From the NCBI GenBank assembly GCA_900893395.1, contig CAAHFI011213907.1, positions 1 through 20,373 of the forward strand: 20,373 nt of DNA, in the 5' to 3' direction. This document shows, piece after piece, positions 1-7,306 of this stretch (positions within the stretch are counted from its first letter, which is position 1; the number at the start of each line of letters is the position of its first letter). The notes beneath the pieces are model-generated. The model did not search any database. It was not told where the DNA came from and was given only the letters and a program-made list of their open reading frames with translations. The DNA comes from Euglena gracilis (Eukaryota > Euglenozoa > Euglenophyceae > Euglenales > Euglenaceae). The position numbers and the translations under genes were made by a program.

Positions 1-277
1 GCAAAAAAGGGAAAATTTTCCTTAAAAATTCAAAAACCCCAATATCATGCACAAAAATGATGAAGTTTCAAAAAATATCAGGTTTTTGGAGTGAAAAAAA
101 AAACATTGTAAATTGCAACTTACACCAATTTACACATGGCATGAAGCGCCGAAGGAAAATTTTTAGTATTTTTGGGAACGTGTTTTCTTTGGGCACAGGT
201 CGGTCAAGAAAAATTCAAAAAACTAACACCCCCCAAAATAAGACCCCCCTGGAGGTTCCCAGCAACGGGACCCAAAA
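1..277. other. A-rich non-coding stretch
   Basis: Long A-runs, then CCCCCC/GGGGGG-containing wording near 228-310 (ACCCCCC, GACCCCCC, G10). I see no gene or recognisable element. Confidence 0.5.
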
Positions 278-610
278 ATGAGACCCGGGTGTTGTTTCCG
301 GGGGGGGGGGTTACTCCATTTTCGTCCCCTAAGTTGCCCTAAGGCTTCTGTCTGTTGTATGGCCGGCGCTAACTTCGCTTCAAGGCCCAGTTTTGTGGGT
401 GAGTGGCCAGGGACCCCTGACACTAGTGCTCTTGTGTTGCTCCCTGGCTGGGTGAGCAAATCTGGTGTAATTCCAACGCTACAGAGCAGAGACAAACACT
501 CACCTTGTGAGGTTGGTTTGGTTCTCGTGGATGAATCTACACCCGTGCTGCTCTTGCCTCCTGCCCTCTTCCCACTTTTCTGTGTGGGGGACCACCCTCC
601 CCTGTGGTAG
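278..610 (+). CDS. Unrecognised 110-codon open frame
   Basis: This frame runs through a locally G/C-richer stretch than its A-rich surroundings. The translation is Leu/Pro/Cys-rich, with no signature I recognise and no convincing start context. A G10 run lies near its start. It may be a chance frame or part of an exon. No neighbouring gene supports it. Confidence 0.1.
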   Translation: MRPGCCFRGGGLLHFRPLSCPKASVCCMAGANFASRPSFVGEWPGTPDTSALVLLPGWVSKSGVIPTLQSRDKHSPCEVGLVLVDESTPVLLLPPALFPLFCVGDHPPLW

Positions 611-998
611 CGTCCCTCCGGTGTAAAAAAACCTCTGCTTCAGCCAAGCACCACTTCAGCGGATCCCTCATGGGAATGGGCTTTGGACCCAAACGGTGCA
701 AACTCTCGCAACTTTTGCTGCATCAACAGGTGGACTGCCAGAATCTCCAACTGGTGCTATTTGGTGCACATTTGGAGTTTAGAAACAGCTTGTTTCTTTC
801 CCCAACTTTCTTTCCCACTCTTAAAAGCACATGATGAAATTTGTATAAAAAATCTGGCCTGGGCACTAAACAGCCACATGTGCAATGAAGAACCAACAGG
901 GCAAAAAATCGTGAATTTCTCTTTGAAAAACACAGCTTTTTTCAGAAATTTTCATGTTTCATGTTTGTGAGAAATTCAGATTGCCAGCAATACACATA
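611..998. other. Unassigned non-coding stretch
   Basis: Mixed-composition DNA without repeats that I could relate to other parts of the window. Two overlapping short plus-strand frames (76 and 95 codons) show no recognisable features. Confidence 0.45.
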
Positions 999-1012
999 TG
1001 TGTGTGTGTGTG
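999..1012 (+). repeat. (TG)7 microsatellite
   Basis: Seven uninterrupted TG units following ACACATA. Confidence 0.85.
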
Positions 1013-1021
1013 TTTCTTCAT

Positions 1022-1528
1022 TCAAAAGACGGCGCCATCAAAGCACACCCGGTTCAGGCCGCAAACCAAACGTGGAATACATTGCAATGGCCTGGGGACC
1101 ATCATGATAGCTTTTGTCAATGCCAGAGTTTTTATCTCTGTCACTGAACAGATTTCATTAAAATTCTGTGTGATATCATCGTAAAGGAGAACACAGAAAA
1201 TGCAGGAAACAGCACTTTGGGGAAAACCCTGGCTCTCACCAATATAGTTGCGCACGCCTCTGGCAAGGAGGAGGAGTCCAGAGAAGCAATTATAGTCATA
1301 AAAATAGCCTGGGACGCCTGCAACATGGGAGCATATACAACAGCAGTGGGAAACGTTTGCATACCCAAAGCCTGAAGCTCCAAAGAACATTCCAAATACA
1401 GGCAGTGCAGAACTTTGAGCAAGGATGGGGTCCTTTATGTGAGAGTCAGACTTGGGAATCGAATGGTTGCGAGTGAGCGATGATGAGGCCGAGATTGGAG
1501 GGATTTGCTGTGCGGATCGGAGCATCAC
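1022..1528 (-). CDS. Possible decayed or split coding fragment (minus strand)
   Basis: A 168-codon frame with stretches that look protein-like, such as ALPVFGMFFGASGFGYAN near residues 43-60 and FSGLLLLARGVRNYIGES. A second frame over the same bases is also open (ASQAIFMTIIASLDSSSLPE). A segment of the second frame is bounded by TTGCAG before GCGTCC and ATTG before GTGAGA on the minus strand, which resemble splice acceptor and donor sites. I cannot name a family with confidence. It may be an exon of an unseen gene, a pseudogene or chance. Confidence 0.15.
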   Translation of the reverse strand: MMLRSAQQIPPISASSSLTRNHSIPKSDSHIKDPILAQSSALPVFGMFFGASGFGYANVSHCCCICSHVAGVPGYFYDYNCFSGLLLLARGVRNYIGESQGFPQSAVSCIFCVLLYDDITQNFNEICSVTEIKTLALTKAIMMVPRPLQCIPRLVCGLNRVCFDGAVF

Positions 1529-1895
1529 TGGTGCAAACAGGAGCGATGCAGTGGGAAGCAGTCCACCGAAGGGTGAAATGAGAAATGCTTTGACATTGGG
1601 TCAGGTGCGATGCAGGGGAGGACGCCCTCATCTTGCTGATCTTTACCCTCCCCAATTTGGCCATTTTGGCCAAAATGGGGTACGCCGTGCCAGATTGTCC
1701 ACCCCCCATCCAGGGGTGAGGGTAGTCCCTTCAGCACCACACTTTTTGAGGGAGATATTCAGCGTTGCAGAAAATGCCCAAATTTTGATGACTGAAAATT
1801 GGTGCAGGGATTCCCATTCGTCTCACACATCTCAACTCCAAAAGTTTTTCCCTAGGCAACAGCCAAATCTAGGGGGTAATCTGGGGGGGTGAGGG
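1529..1895. other. Unassigned stretch before the pentamer tract
   Basis: Contains a small palindromic GGCCATTTTGGCC at about 1659-1671 and G-runs near 1870-1890. The open frames on both strands overlap each other and carry no recognisable domain. Confidence 0.45.
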
Positions 1896-1936
1896 TGACT
1901 TGACATGACCTGTCCTGACGTGACCTGACCTGACCT
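1896..1936 (+). repeat. TGACN pentamer microsatellite
   Basis: TGACT TGACA TGACC TGTCC TGACG TGACC TGACC TGACC T: eight pentamers with one imperfect unit. Confidence 0.8.
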
Positions 1937-2464
1937 CTCCTCCCTCACTTCTCAGACAAATCTTCAGTGATGGGTTTAGGTGCACTGCTATTGGGTTGGG
2001 ATACAAAGGAGGTGAAAAACGAAACCAGTGTCACGACACCGAAGAAAGATTGCAAGATAGCACGGCAGTTGCCAGGCGGCCCAATCCAAACCGCAAATGA
2101 AGCCATTTGATTGCGCCATTTGCCAGAACACATCCATACTGCAGAAATACGATGATTTGATGTTAGCACCCTTTTTCCAAAAAAAAAAATTCATTTACCC
2201 GTCTTCCTGACGGTTTTGTTTTTGTTTACTGGTGTCTTGTGGTTTTCAAACAGTTCAAAATGGAAAGCCAAAAAAGATGAATCTTCCAGGGATGACAATT
2301 ACTGTCAAAACAAAAAAAAATGGAATAACCATTGATTAATCAAACGTCACCAGGTTTTCTGTAGTGCTGAGCTCTTCACGTGTGTGATTTCATCTTGGCA
2401 GCAAAAAAATTCACCACAGGATGCGAACTTGGAGGAAATTCTCATTTCACAGGCGCCCGTGAGT
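1937..2464. other. Unassigned stretch with possible splice-like signals
   Basis: On the plus strand a pyrimidine-rich CTCTCCTCCCTCACTTCTCAG (1935-1955) precedes a 52-codon open stretch to TGA near 2110. On the minus strand TGCTAAC followed by TATTTCTGCAG (about 2164-2140) looks like a branch point and acceptor. The two signals are on opposite strands over the same DNA and at most one can be real. A-runs and poly-T dominate after 2180. Confidence 0.3.
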
Positions 2465-2540
2465 GCCGGTTCTGTCCGTGAGAAAGGGGTTCGGACGCCG
2501 ATTCTGTCCAAAACCCGGCGTCCCAAACGCCGGTTCTGTC
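2465..2540 (+). repeat. Three 32-bp-spaced copies of a GCCGGTTCTGTC motif
   Basis: GCCGGTTCTGTC begins at 2465 and 2529, and GCCGATTCTGTC at 2497: exact 32-bp steps. The sequence between the motifs is less similar (both spacers contain a G/C-rich -GGC- or -GGG-TTCGGAC/-GGCGTCCCAAAC tail). The same motif appears elsewhere in the flank. Confidence 0.7.
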
Positions 2541-2748
2541 ATTTATAAAAAAAATGTCATCAAAAATGCCCAAAATGGTCCAAATTGGTTGTTGAGGTCC
2601 TTATATATGACCGTTTTAACCATGTAGTAGAATGCAATTTGCCACTTGGGGTACTGGGGTGGACATCCAATTTTGGTGAAAATTGGTGCTGTTTTAGAAT
2701 AAGAGTACCGTAGATGGAAAAATGCAATGACCACCGCTGGCCGTCTAT
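2541..2748. other. Stretch with weak similarity to repeat R2
   Basis: CTTATATATGACCGTTTTAACC and the GGACATCCAATTTTGGTGAAAATTGG wording echo CTTAGATAGGTCATTTTAACGG and the GACATTCC...CATTTTGAGAAAT of R2 at 7000-7062. The match is weak and may be a very old copy. Confidence 0.3.
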
Positions 2749-2811
2749 TGATCGAGGGTGACTTGGCACCCAAACGTTGCACACAGCCAGAGATATGCCC
2801 GCCATCGTCGG
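2749..2811 (+). repeat. R1 fragment
   Basis: TGATCGAGGGTGACTTGGC, then CACACAGCCAGAGATATGCC and CCATCGTCGG, correspond to the centre of the R1 copies (GATTGAGGGGTGACCTGAGC and CACAGCCAGAGATACGC...ATCGTCGG). Only about 60 bp are recognisable. Confidence 0.6.
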
Positions 2812-3109
2812 ATCGGCCAGAATCAAAGTAGAAATTTGCAGGCACAGGGCATGCCCCATGCCTTGGAGGTGTCTGTTGCGGTGGACCAGAAGCGTGATGC
2901 TGATATATTCCTCCCAGTGCAACTTGGAATCTCCCGGCCTCCTGGGACCTCTTGCGCAGCCGCGCAGACCGCAAGGTCACCAAATACGAGGCATGGTGTG
3001 CGGGGCCTCTTCTCCCCGCTGATCCTCAGTGTGTGGGATCCTTCTGAGGTAACAGCCAACGGGTTTGGGATGAGCAACGCCGCCATCTGGTGGCAGTGGT
3101 AGGGTGGTG
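2812..3109. other. Unassigned stretch
   Basis: No gene or repeat recognised. Several overlapping short open frames on both strands result from a low local stop density. Confidence 0.4.
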
Positions 3110-3778
3110 GGTCCGGCTGAGCCCCCCCCCCCCGGGGGCGGAGGGGGGTGGGATGCACTCTTCGGCGCCGAAAAGTGCTATTTTTAGCACTTTTCGCGAT
3201 TTTTCGGCCATTTTTTGTGGGTCCCTTGGGACCCCCCCCTCCGGGGGCCCCCAAGGGGTGGGTGGGTGGGTGGGGACCGGTCTTGAAAAAAAACCCCTGC
3301 TCGGTACCCCAACCGGACAATGAGGGGGGAGGAAGAATAAGGTTAGTCCCTCCATCAGAAATATACTAATTACCAAATCCACAATTTGATATTTTTCTGC
3401 ACTTTCGTAATTACCCTGCCGTTTTTTCCATAAATTTCTCTCCGATATCAATTTCCTCCCAGTGATTCTTTGGTTGTTGTTGTTTTTTTGGATTCTCACC
3501 TCAAAGATTTGGTTGAAAACATGCATCCAGCTGTATTTGGACTTTTTTGGTTGTTTTTGAGTGCCAGCCAGATCCAGCTCGGCAGCCGGTATCCGGTGGA
3601 TATTCGGCAGCCGGTACCCCCCCAATGGAACCCATCCGGTTGGCAAAAATAAAAGCAACAACTTTTTTATATCAGAAAAGGGGAAATGTGACGTTTTAGA
3701 GACGCCGGGTTCATGACAGAATTGGCGTTCCCAACCTTCGGTCAAAGGACACTCCCAGGACCAATCTCCGACCACCAA
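3026..3778 (-). CDS. Long open frame, probably spurious (250 codons)
   Basis: This is the longest open frame in the window, but it crosses the C/G-rich palindromic patch and the start of an R1 repeat. It shows no domain, and its composition changes abruptly from a mixed N-terminal half (with a short IKKLLLLFL stretch near residues 37-45) to a Pro/Gly-rich C-terminal half. G/C-run DNA lacks stop codons and lengthens chance frames. I do not recognise a function. Confidence 0.1.
   Translation of the reverse strand: MVVGDWSWECPLTEGWERQFCHEPGVSKTSHFPFSDIKKLLLLFLPTGWVPLGGYRLPNIHRIPAAELDLAGTQKQPKKSKYSWMHVFNQIFEVRIQKNNNNQRITGRKLISERNLWKKRQGNYESAEKYQIVDLVISIFLMEGLTLFFLPPHCPVGVPSRGFFSRPVPTHPPTPWGPPEGGVPRDPQKMAEKSRKVLKIALFGAEECIPPPSAPGGGGLSRTHHPTTATRWRRCSSQTRWLLPQKDPTH
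3110..3265. repeat. C/G-run patch with nested palindromes
   Basis: A C13 run, a G5 run and several GGGGTGGG tracts surround two perfect hairpins. One is at 3169-3196, with 12-bp arms CGAAAAGTGCTA / TAGCACTTTTCG and a TTTT loop. The other is at 3219-3234, with 7-bp arms GGGTCCC / GGGACCC around TT. A (GGGT)n-like tract follows at about 3255-3275. Long proline/glycine-rich open frames across this patch are low-complexity artefacts. Confidence 0.7.
3266..3770. other. Unassigned stretch with motif copies at its right end
   Basis: Mostly A/T-rich, with a (TTG)n-like patch near 3471-3490 and the 25-bp direct repeat at 3580-3616. Near 3701-3726 it holds GACGCCGGGTTCATGAC and GACAGAATTGGC, relatives of the recurrent GACGCCGGTTCTGTC motif. 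Confidence 0.45.
3580..3616 (+). repeat. 25-bp direct repeat CGGCAGCCGGTA
   Basis: CGGCAGCCGGTA occurs at 3580-3591 and 3605-3616, with TCCGGTGGATATT between. It is probably a small local duplication. Confidence 0.6.
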
Positions 3779-3956
3779 TCTGCAATGTTATGCTACCTTG
3801 GATTCCACCAAATTCCGAGGATCGAGGGCGCATCTCTGGCTGTGTCAAGCGCTCAGGTCACCCCTCAATCGAAAGCTCATTTCATCAACAACTCGTGATC
3901 ATCACCACATTCAGCCACGCTGCACTCTTGTTTCCTGTCACTGGGAAATCCTAATT
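3771..3956 (-). repeat. Dispersed repeat R1, inverted copy
   Basis: Read on the minus strand, this stretch matches 4827-5012: TTAGGATTTCCC, TGGCTGAATGTGGTGAT, ATTGAGGGGTGA, CCTGAGCG, GACACAGCCAGAGAT, TCGGAATTTGG and GCAGAT(T/C)(G/A)GTGGT occur in the same order with substitutions and small indels between. Both copies are 186 bp. With its partner it forms an inverted pair around about 870 bp. Overall identity looks like roughly 70-75% by eye, so the copies are old. Confidence 0.75.
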
Positions 3957-4019
3957 CACAATTCTTGAACCCCCTTTTTAAAAGAAAAGTAGGCCTCACT
4001 AGGAAGCGGTGGTGGAGCG

Positions 4020-4260
4020 AACCGAATCCGTGGGGGGGTTGGTACGCCGTGGCGAGGGGGTCCGAATAGGGGGGGGGGGGAGGGGGTAAATGCGTGGCGA
4101 GGGGTCGGCGACCAGGGGGGAGGGGTGTACCATGGTTTCCAACAAAATTTTTCCTTCAAAAAATAGCGAAAATCCCCGGTGGCGTGGCGAGGGGGTCTGG
4201 CTGGGGGGGTAAATGGCATGGCGAGGCCCTCGGAGAGGGGGGGGAGGGGTGAACCAACCC
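4020..4260 (+). repeat. G-rich minisatellite with CGTGGCGAGG core
   Basis: CGTGGCGAGG starts at 4048, 4093 and 4183, and CATGGCGAGG at 4217. Three of the four are followed by long G-runs and GGGTAAATG. Steps are 45, 90 and 34 bp. G-runs of up to 12 make the strand a strong G-quadruplex candidate. The proline-rich minus-strand frame here is a translation of this repeat. Confidence 0.75.
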
Positions 4261-4826
4261 CCCAGTGGGACAGCCTACTGGATTTAGATGAGTGCAGGGG
4301 AGTAGGGCCAAGTAATAGAGAGGACAGGGTGTTCGAGGCACAGAGATACATTGGGATAGAGCCGAGGTCGTACGTATGATGGGGAAATCCCATGCAGGGT
4401 TGCGTACAAAACCCTTATGTATATATAATGTAATGTCGCTTTGGCTTGGGTCCCGGAGAACAAAGCGAGTGAAAGGACCCTGCTGTAGTTCTGCGAGGTA
4501 TTAGGTACGCGCATCTCCAGTCCCCTGGGGGTCCACGACAAAAAAAAAACCCTGGTACGAGAGACAGGTTGCTGGGACAGATAAGGGGAGCCCCCTGACA
4601 TGGCTTCTGTCAAATGAACAATCAACAAATTCATAAAAATTAAGAGACAAAATGTTTTTTCAATTTTTTGTTCCCAAAATCCCAAAAAATGTTTTTGGGA
4701 CCTTTTGCTGGAAAATGTGACTACATGTAGGCTGACAATCCGTCTCGAAAAAATCCATTGGAGGCTGGAAAAGCTGGCAATCAAAAAACAACAACAAAAA
4801 AAACAAAAAACGGTTTCTTTTTTGGT
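4261..4826. other. Interior between the inverted R1 pair
   Basis: No gene recognised. It has a TATATATAA stretch near 4421, A-runs at 4541 and 4790-4810, and one short hairpin (4680-4700). The 166-codon minus-strand frame over 4284-4784 shows no domain. If the R1 pair were the ends of one transposon, this and the G-rich minisatellite would be its interior, but no transposase wording is visible. Confidence 0.4.
4680..4700. repeat. Short perfect hairpin
   Basis: TCCCAAAAA and TTTTTGGGA pair perfectly (9 bp) around ATG. The location in A/T-rich unannotated DNA gives no indication of function. Confidence 0.45.
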
Positions 4827-5012
4827 TAATTAGGATTTCCCGGTTGCAGGATACTATGGCTGAATTTTGTGGTGATTACTGGTCGTGTGATAAAAAGAGA
4901 TTTCAATTGAGGGGTGATTTTGTACCTGAGCGATCGACACAGCCAGAGATACGCTCGCGATCGTCGGAATTTGGCGAAATGCTGAGTAGCGTGACATTTC
5001 AGATCAGTGGTG
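4827..5012 (+). repeat. Dispersed repeat R1, direct copy
   Basis: This is the partner of the inverted copy at 3771-3956, starting at TTAATTAGGATTTCCC. It includes AATTGAGGGGTGAT, CCTGAGCGATCGACACAG and GCGATCGTCGGAATTTGG. The shared segment CACAGCCAGAGAT followed by a CG-rich ATCGTCGG also occurs at 2782-2811, and part of it in inverted form at 7499-7570. The apparent reading frame across this stretch is incidental. Confidence 0.75.
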
Positions 5013-5149
5013 AAAATTCGGACAGAACCGACATCCGGACGCGGGTTCAGGACACAACCCTTTTTTTGCGTCCCCCCCTCTTTTTTGCAGTAAACTCAAA
5101 CAGATAAGGAACTCGAGTGCCCAGCCTCCAAAGCTGGCCCTGCCTGGCC

Positions 5150-5310
5150 AAAATGCATGGTTTCGGGCCAAAAAAAAACAGGCCAGGGTTGACAAACGGT
5201 TTTTTTTTTCAGCTCGAAAACACTTTTTCCAGGTCCAGAAGGCCCCAAAAAACATCGTTTAGGATAATTTTTTTGATTTTTCGACTTTTTTTTTGACCCG
5301 AATGCATGGG
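5150..5310 (+). repeat. Diverged single copy of the satellite module (R3)
   Basis: GCATGGTTTCGGGCC, a run of A, CAGCTCGAAAACACTTTTTCCAGGTCCAGAAGGCCCCAAAAAACATCGTTTAGGATAATTTTTTTGATTTTTCGAC (described here in pieces) parallel the unit's GTCGAAAAATGTTC, CCGGGAGGCC, AAAAAACATCGTTTCGGG and TTTTCGACTTTTTTTGACCC. A second partial version, ACATTGTTTGGGGATTTTTTTCG, follows at 5318-5340. Homopolymer runs have expanded. Confidence 0.6.
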
Positions 5311-5340
5311 AAAAAAAACATTGTTTGGGGATTTTTTTCG

Positions 5341-5791
5341 ATTGTTTTGGACTTTTTTGGCTTAAAAGCAGGCCAAAATGGTACCCCCCCTTGAATTGTC
5401 ACCCACCCCATTGTTCCTGGGAGGTCTTAAAGCAAGAGCGAAGCTTACCACGGAGAAAAGGGGGGTTGAACCCCCGCCCCTGGGCAGGTAATAAAACCGC
5501 GGATTATCACCGTGACCTCGGGTTCCCGGATTTTTTTATTTTTGGTCATCACCTCCGTTTGACTCCCAACTCCCTGCCAGGCCCGAGTTATTCACCCACC
5601 CATTCGAGCATTCAAGGTCCATCCTGGGTAGGATTCGCCACCTCTGTCGCCCCCCATTTGCCGTTTTGGCCTAACCTAACATCTAATGTCCAACCTGACA
5701 CCTAACGTCTTCCGGCGTGCTTTTGCGGCCCAGACGGCCATTTTGGGGTGTTTTTGGGGGCGTTTTTGGGTTAAGAAATACATTTTTTTTC
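5341..5791. other. Unassigned stretch with a tRNA-T-arm-like hairpin
   Basis: The minus strand near 5456-5474 reads GGGGG TTCAACC CCCCT, a T-arm-like hairpin, but acceptor and anticodon arms are missing. CCTAAC/CCTGAC wording at 5670-5706 is a degenerate simple repeat. No gene is seen. Confidence 0.4.
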
Positions 5792-5966
5792 AAAAATATC
5801 TCGACAATGAAGCAAAATCAAAGAAAATGCGCGGAGAACAAAAAAAATGAAGCCCTTGGAATCGAAAATGAAGCAAAAGTCAAAGGAAATGTTTGGAGAC
5901 CTAAATTGAAGCTCTTGGAACGCCCCATCTGATGGTATTTTAATTTCCCCGCAACTCCTTTCCAAG
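5792..5966 (+). repeat. Dispersed repeat R2, plus-strand copy with internal duplication
   Basis: ATATCTCGACAATGAAGCAAAATCAAAG is followed about 65 bp later by ATCGAAAATGAAGCAAAAGTCAAAGG, GGAGACCTAAATTGAAGC, CTTGGAACGC, GATGGTATTTTAATTTCCC and GCAACTC. The reverse complement of 7125-7230 has the same order (CTCGAAAATGAAGCAAAATC, GGAGATCTAATTTTAA, CCTTGGAACACGC, ACGGTATTTTGATTTCCC, GCAACTC). The first part is duplicated within this copy, and another fragment (ATGCGGAGAGCAAAAATGAAGCCCTTGGAATG) lies at 6666-6697. Confidence 0.75.
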
Positions 5967-6574
5967 TCCGGACTCATGGTTGTGGCCATTCATTGTTGGA
6001 AAATATTTGTCTTGAAAAATTGCTGCCCCGGACGGAATCCCCTGTGAGGTATTGCAAAATTGGCCATGTATTGCAAAAATTGGAGTTCCAGGGAACCAAG
6101 TATGCTCTCGTTGCGAGGGTGCCCCCGTCTTGTTTCTTCCCGGTAATCTGTGTCCTTACCGGCAATACATTTTCCCCTGTAATTGTAGCAGTTGTGGCAA
6201 CGTGTATGCCTGGCAACACGCCTACCAAAAGTCAGAAACTCCGCCACTAATCTGTGATTTCTTTGCTGTGGGGGGGTGGGCATGGTAAAAAGATGATTTT
6301 TGGGAGGAAATTTAAACCTGCCGTGACCAAGGGGTTGGAGAAGAAGGAAAACTTCTTTCAACAAAAAGAACACACGTGGTGGCTCGCTGTGCACCTTCTT
6401 GTGCGCTTTCCATGAAGCCTGGAGGACAACATTGGGGGTTGGTGCAGTGGACGAGAACTTTCTGGGGGGAACGTGCCGCACAAAGCATAGAATGCCCTTT
6501 GTCCCTCACAACATGTGGTTATTTCCTTTTCTGGGCGAGAGGCAACACTTTTCTGCAGAATACATTTTTATTTC
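5967..6574. other. Unassigned stretch around the satellite-frame relative
   Basis: Apart from 6161-6217, which relates to the array's minus-strand frame, I can assign nothing. A 163-codon minus-strand frame (5990-6481) has no recognisable domain and overlaps open frames on the other strand. Confidence 0.4.
6161..6217 (+). repeat. Diverged relative of the satellite's minus-strand frame
   Basis: GGCAATACATTTTCCCCTGTAATTGTAGCAGTTGTGGCAACGTGTATGCCTGGCAAC (seen as one 57-base block) aligns with the reverse complement of 11203-11258, with roughly four fifths of positions equal. Over the last 13 codons there is no indel and the residues are similar (VIVAVVATCMPGN versus VFVAAVAACMPGN). Homology fades on both sides. 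Confidence 0.5.
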
Positions 6575-6724
6575 CGGACGCCGGGTTTTAGACTGTCACC
6601 CCCAACCCCTTTCTGACGCACCAAAACCTCTGGGGAGGGACGCCGGTTCTGTCTGGTAAAGAAAATATGCGGAGAGCAAAAATGAAGCCCTTGGAATGCC
6701 TAACCATGGTTTACTTTTTCCCCA

Positions 6725-6886
6725 ACTTTTTGACCCAAATCCATGGTTTCGGGCCAAAAACGGGGTGCCGGCATCGAAAAACGCTCATTTTCGGCTCAAA
6801 AACAGGTTTTTCGGGTCCGGGAGGCCAAAAACATGGTTTCTGGCAAGAAATGTTTTCGAATTTTTCGACCTTTTTACCCAAAATGG
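6725..6886 (+). repeat. Diverged single copy of the satellite module (R3)
   Basis: TTTTTGACCCAAATCCATGG, TTTCGGGCCAAAAACGG, CATCGAAAAACGCTCATTTTCGGCTCAAAAACAG, GGTCCGGGAGGCCAAAAACATGG, GGCAAGAAATGTTTTCG and ATTTTTCGACCTTTTTACCC follow the order of the array's paired-module region. This is the closest single-copy relative of the satellite in the flank. Several short open frames here are translations of the repeat. Confidence 0.7.
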
Positions 6887-6970
6887 TCTAAAACGACCAA
6901 GTCAAAACAGGCCAGAACTGTACAAATTTGCCAAACTGTCCGAAAAATGGCTGTAACTCGGGCTTGGCGA

Positions 6971-7062
6971 GGAGTTGCAAGGAAATCAAAATACCCTTAG
7001 ATAGGTCATTTTAACGGCTTTAATTTAGGTATCCGACATTCCCCACCATTTTGAGAAATATC
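6971..7062 (-). repeat. Repeat R2, inverted copy 1 of a tandem pair
   Basis: GGAGTTGCAAGGAAATCAAAATACCCTTAGATAGG leads to TTTTAACGGCTTTAATTTAGGTATCCGACATTCC and TTTTGAGAAATAT. The next copy follows at about 155 bp, and both are inverted relative to 5792-5966. Confidence 0.7.
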
Positions 7063-7124
7063 AGAAAATTTGTTTCCCCCCCCAAAAAGGGCCGAAAACG
7101 GCTGTGCCGCAAGCCTGTATGAAT

Positions 7125-7230
7125 CAGAGTTGCAGGGAAATCAAAATACCGTTAGATAGCGTGTTCCAAGGGGTTAAAATTAGATCTCCAGACATTCCTC
7201 TGATTTTGCTTCATTTTCGAGATATTTAGG
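7125..7230 (-). repeat. Repeat R2, inverted copy 2 of a tandem pair
   Basis: CAGAGTTGCAGGGAAATCAAAATACCGTTAGATAGCG is followed by GGGGTTAAAATTAGATCTCCAGACATTCC and TTTGCTTCATTTTCGAGATATTTAGGAAAC. It matches 6971-7062 in the same orientation and 5792-5966 in the opposite one, and is closer to the latter. Confidence 0.7.
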
Positions 7231-7306
7231 AAACATCGATTTTTTTACCCCAAAACAGCCCAAAATGGTTCCTAACGGGCCAAAATTGGCCGAAATTCTA
7301 TATCAA

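Noticed and set aside
1022-1528. A V-ATPase proteolipid-like membrane protein
   Set aside because: FGMFFGASGFGYA faintly resembles proteolipid N-termini, but the rest does not follow the family and no key acidic residue context was found.
2465-2540. A CRISPR array
   Set aside because: Only a 12-bp motif is conserved, there are three copies, the repeats are not exact, and the setting is eukaryotic.
3956-4393. A proline-rich protein on the minus strand
   Set aside because: The frame is produced by the G-rich minisatellite at 4020-4260.
5449-5520. A tRNA gene on the minus strand
   Set aside because: A T-arm-like GGGGG-TTCAACC-CCCCT and a CACGG/CCGTG pair are present, but there is no proper acceptor stem next to the T-arm, no A-box wording and no room for a 17-nt anticodon arm.
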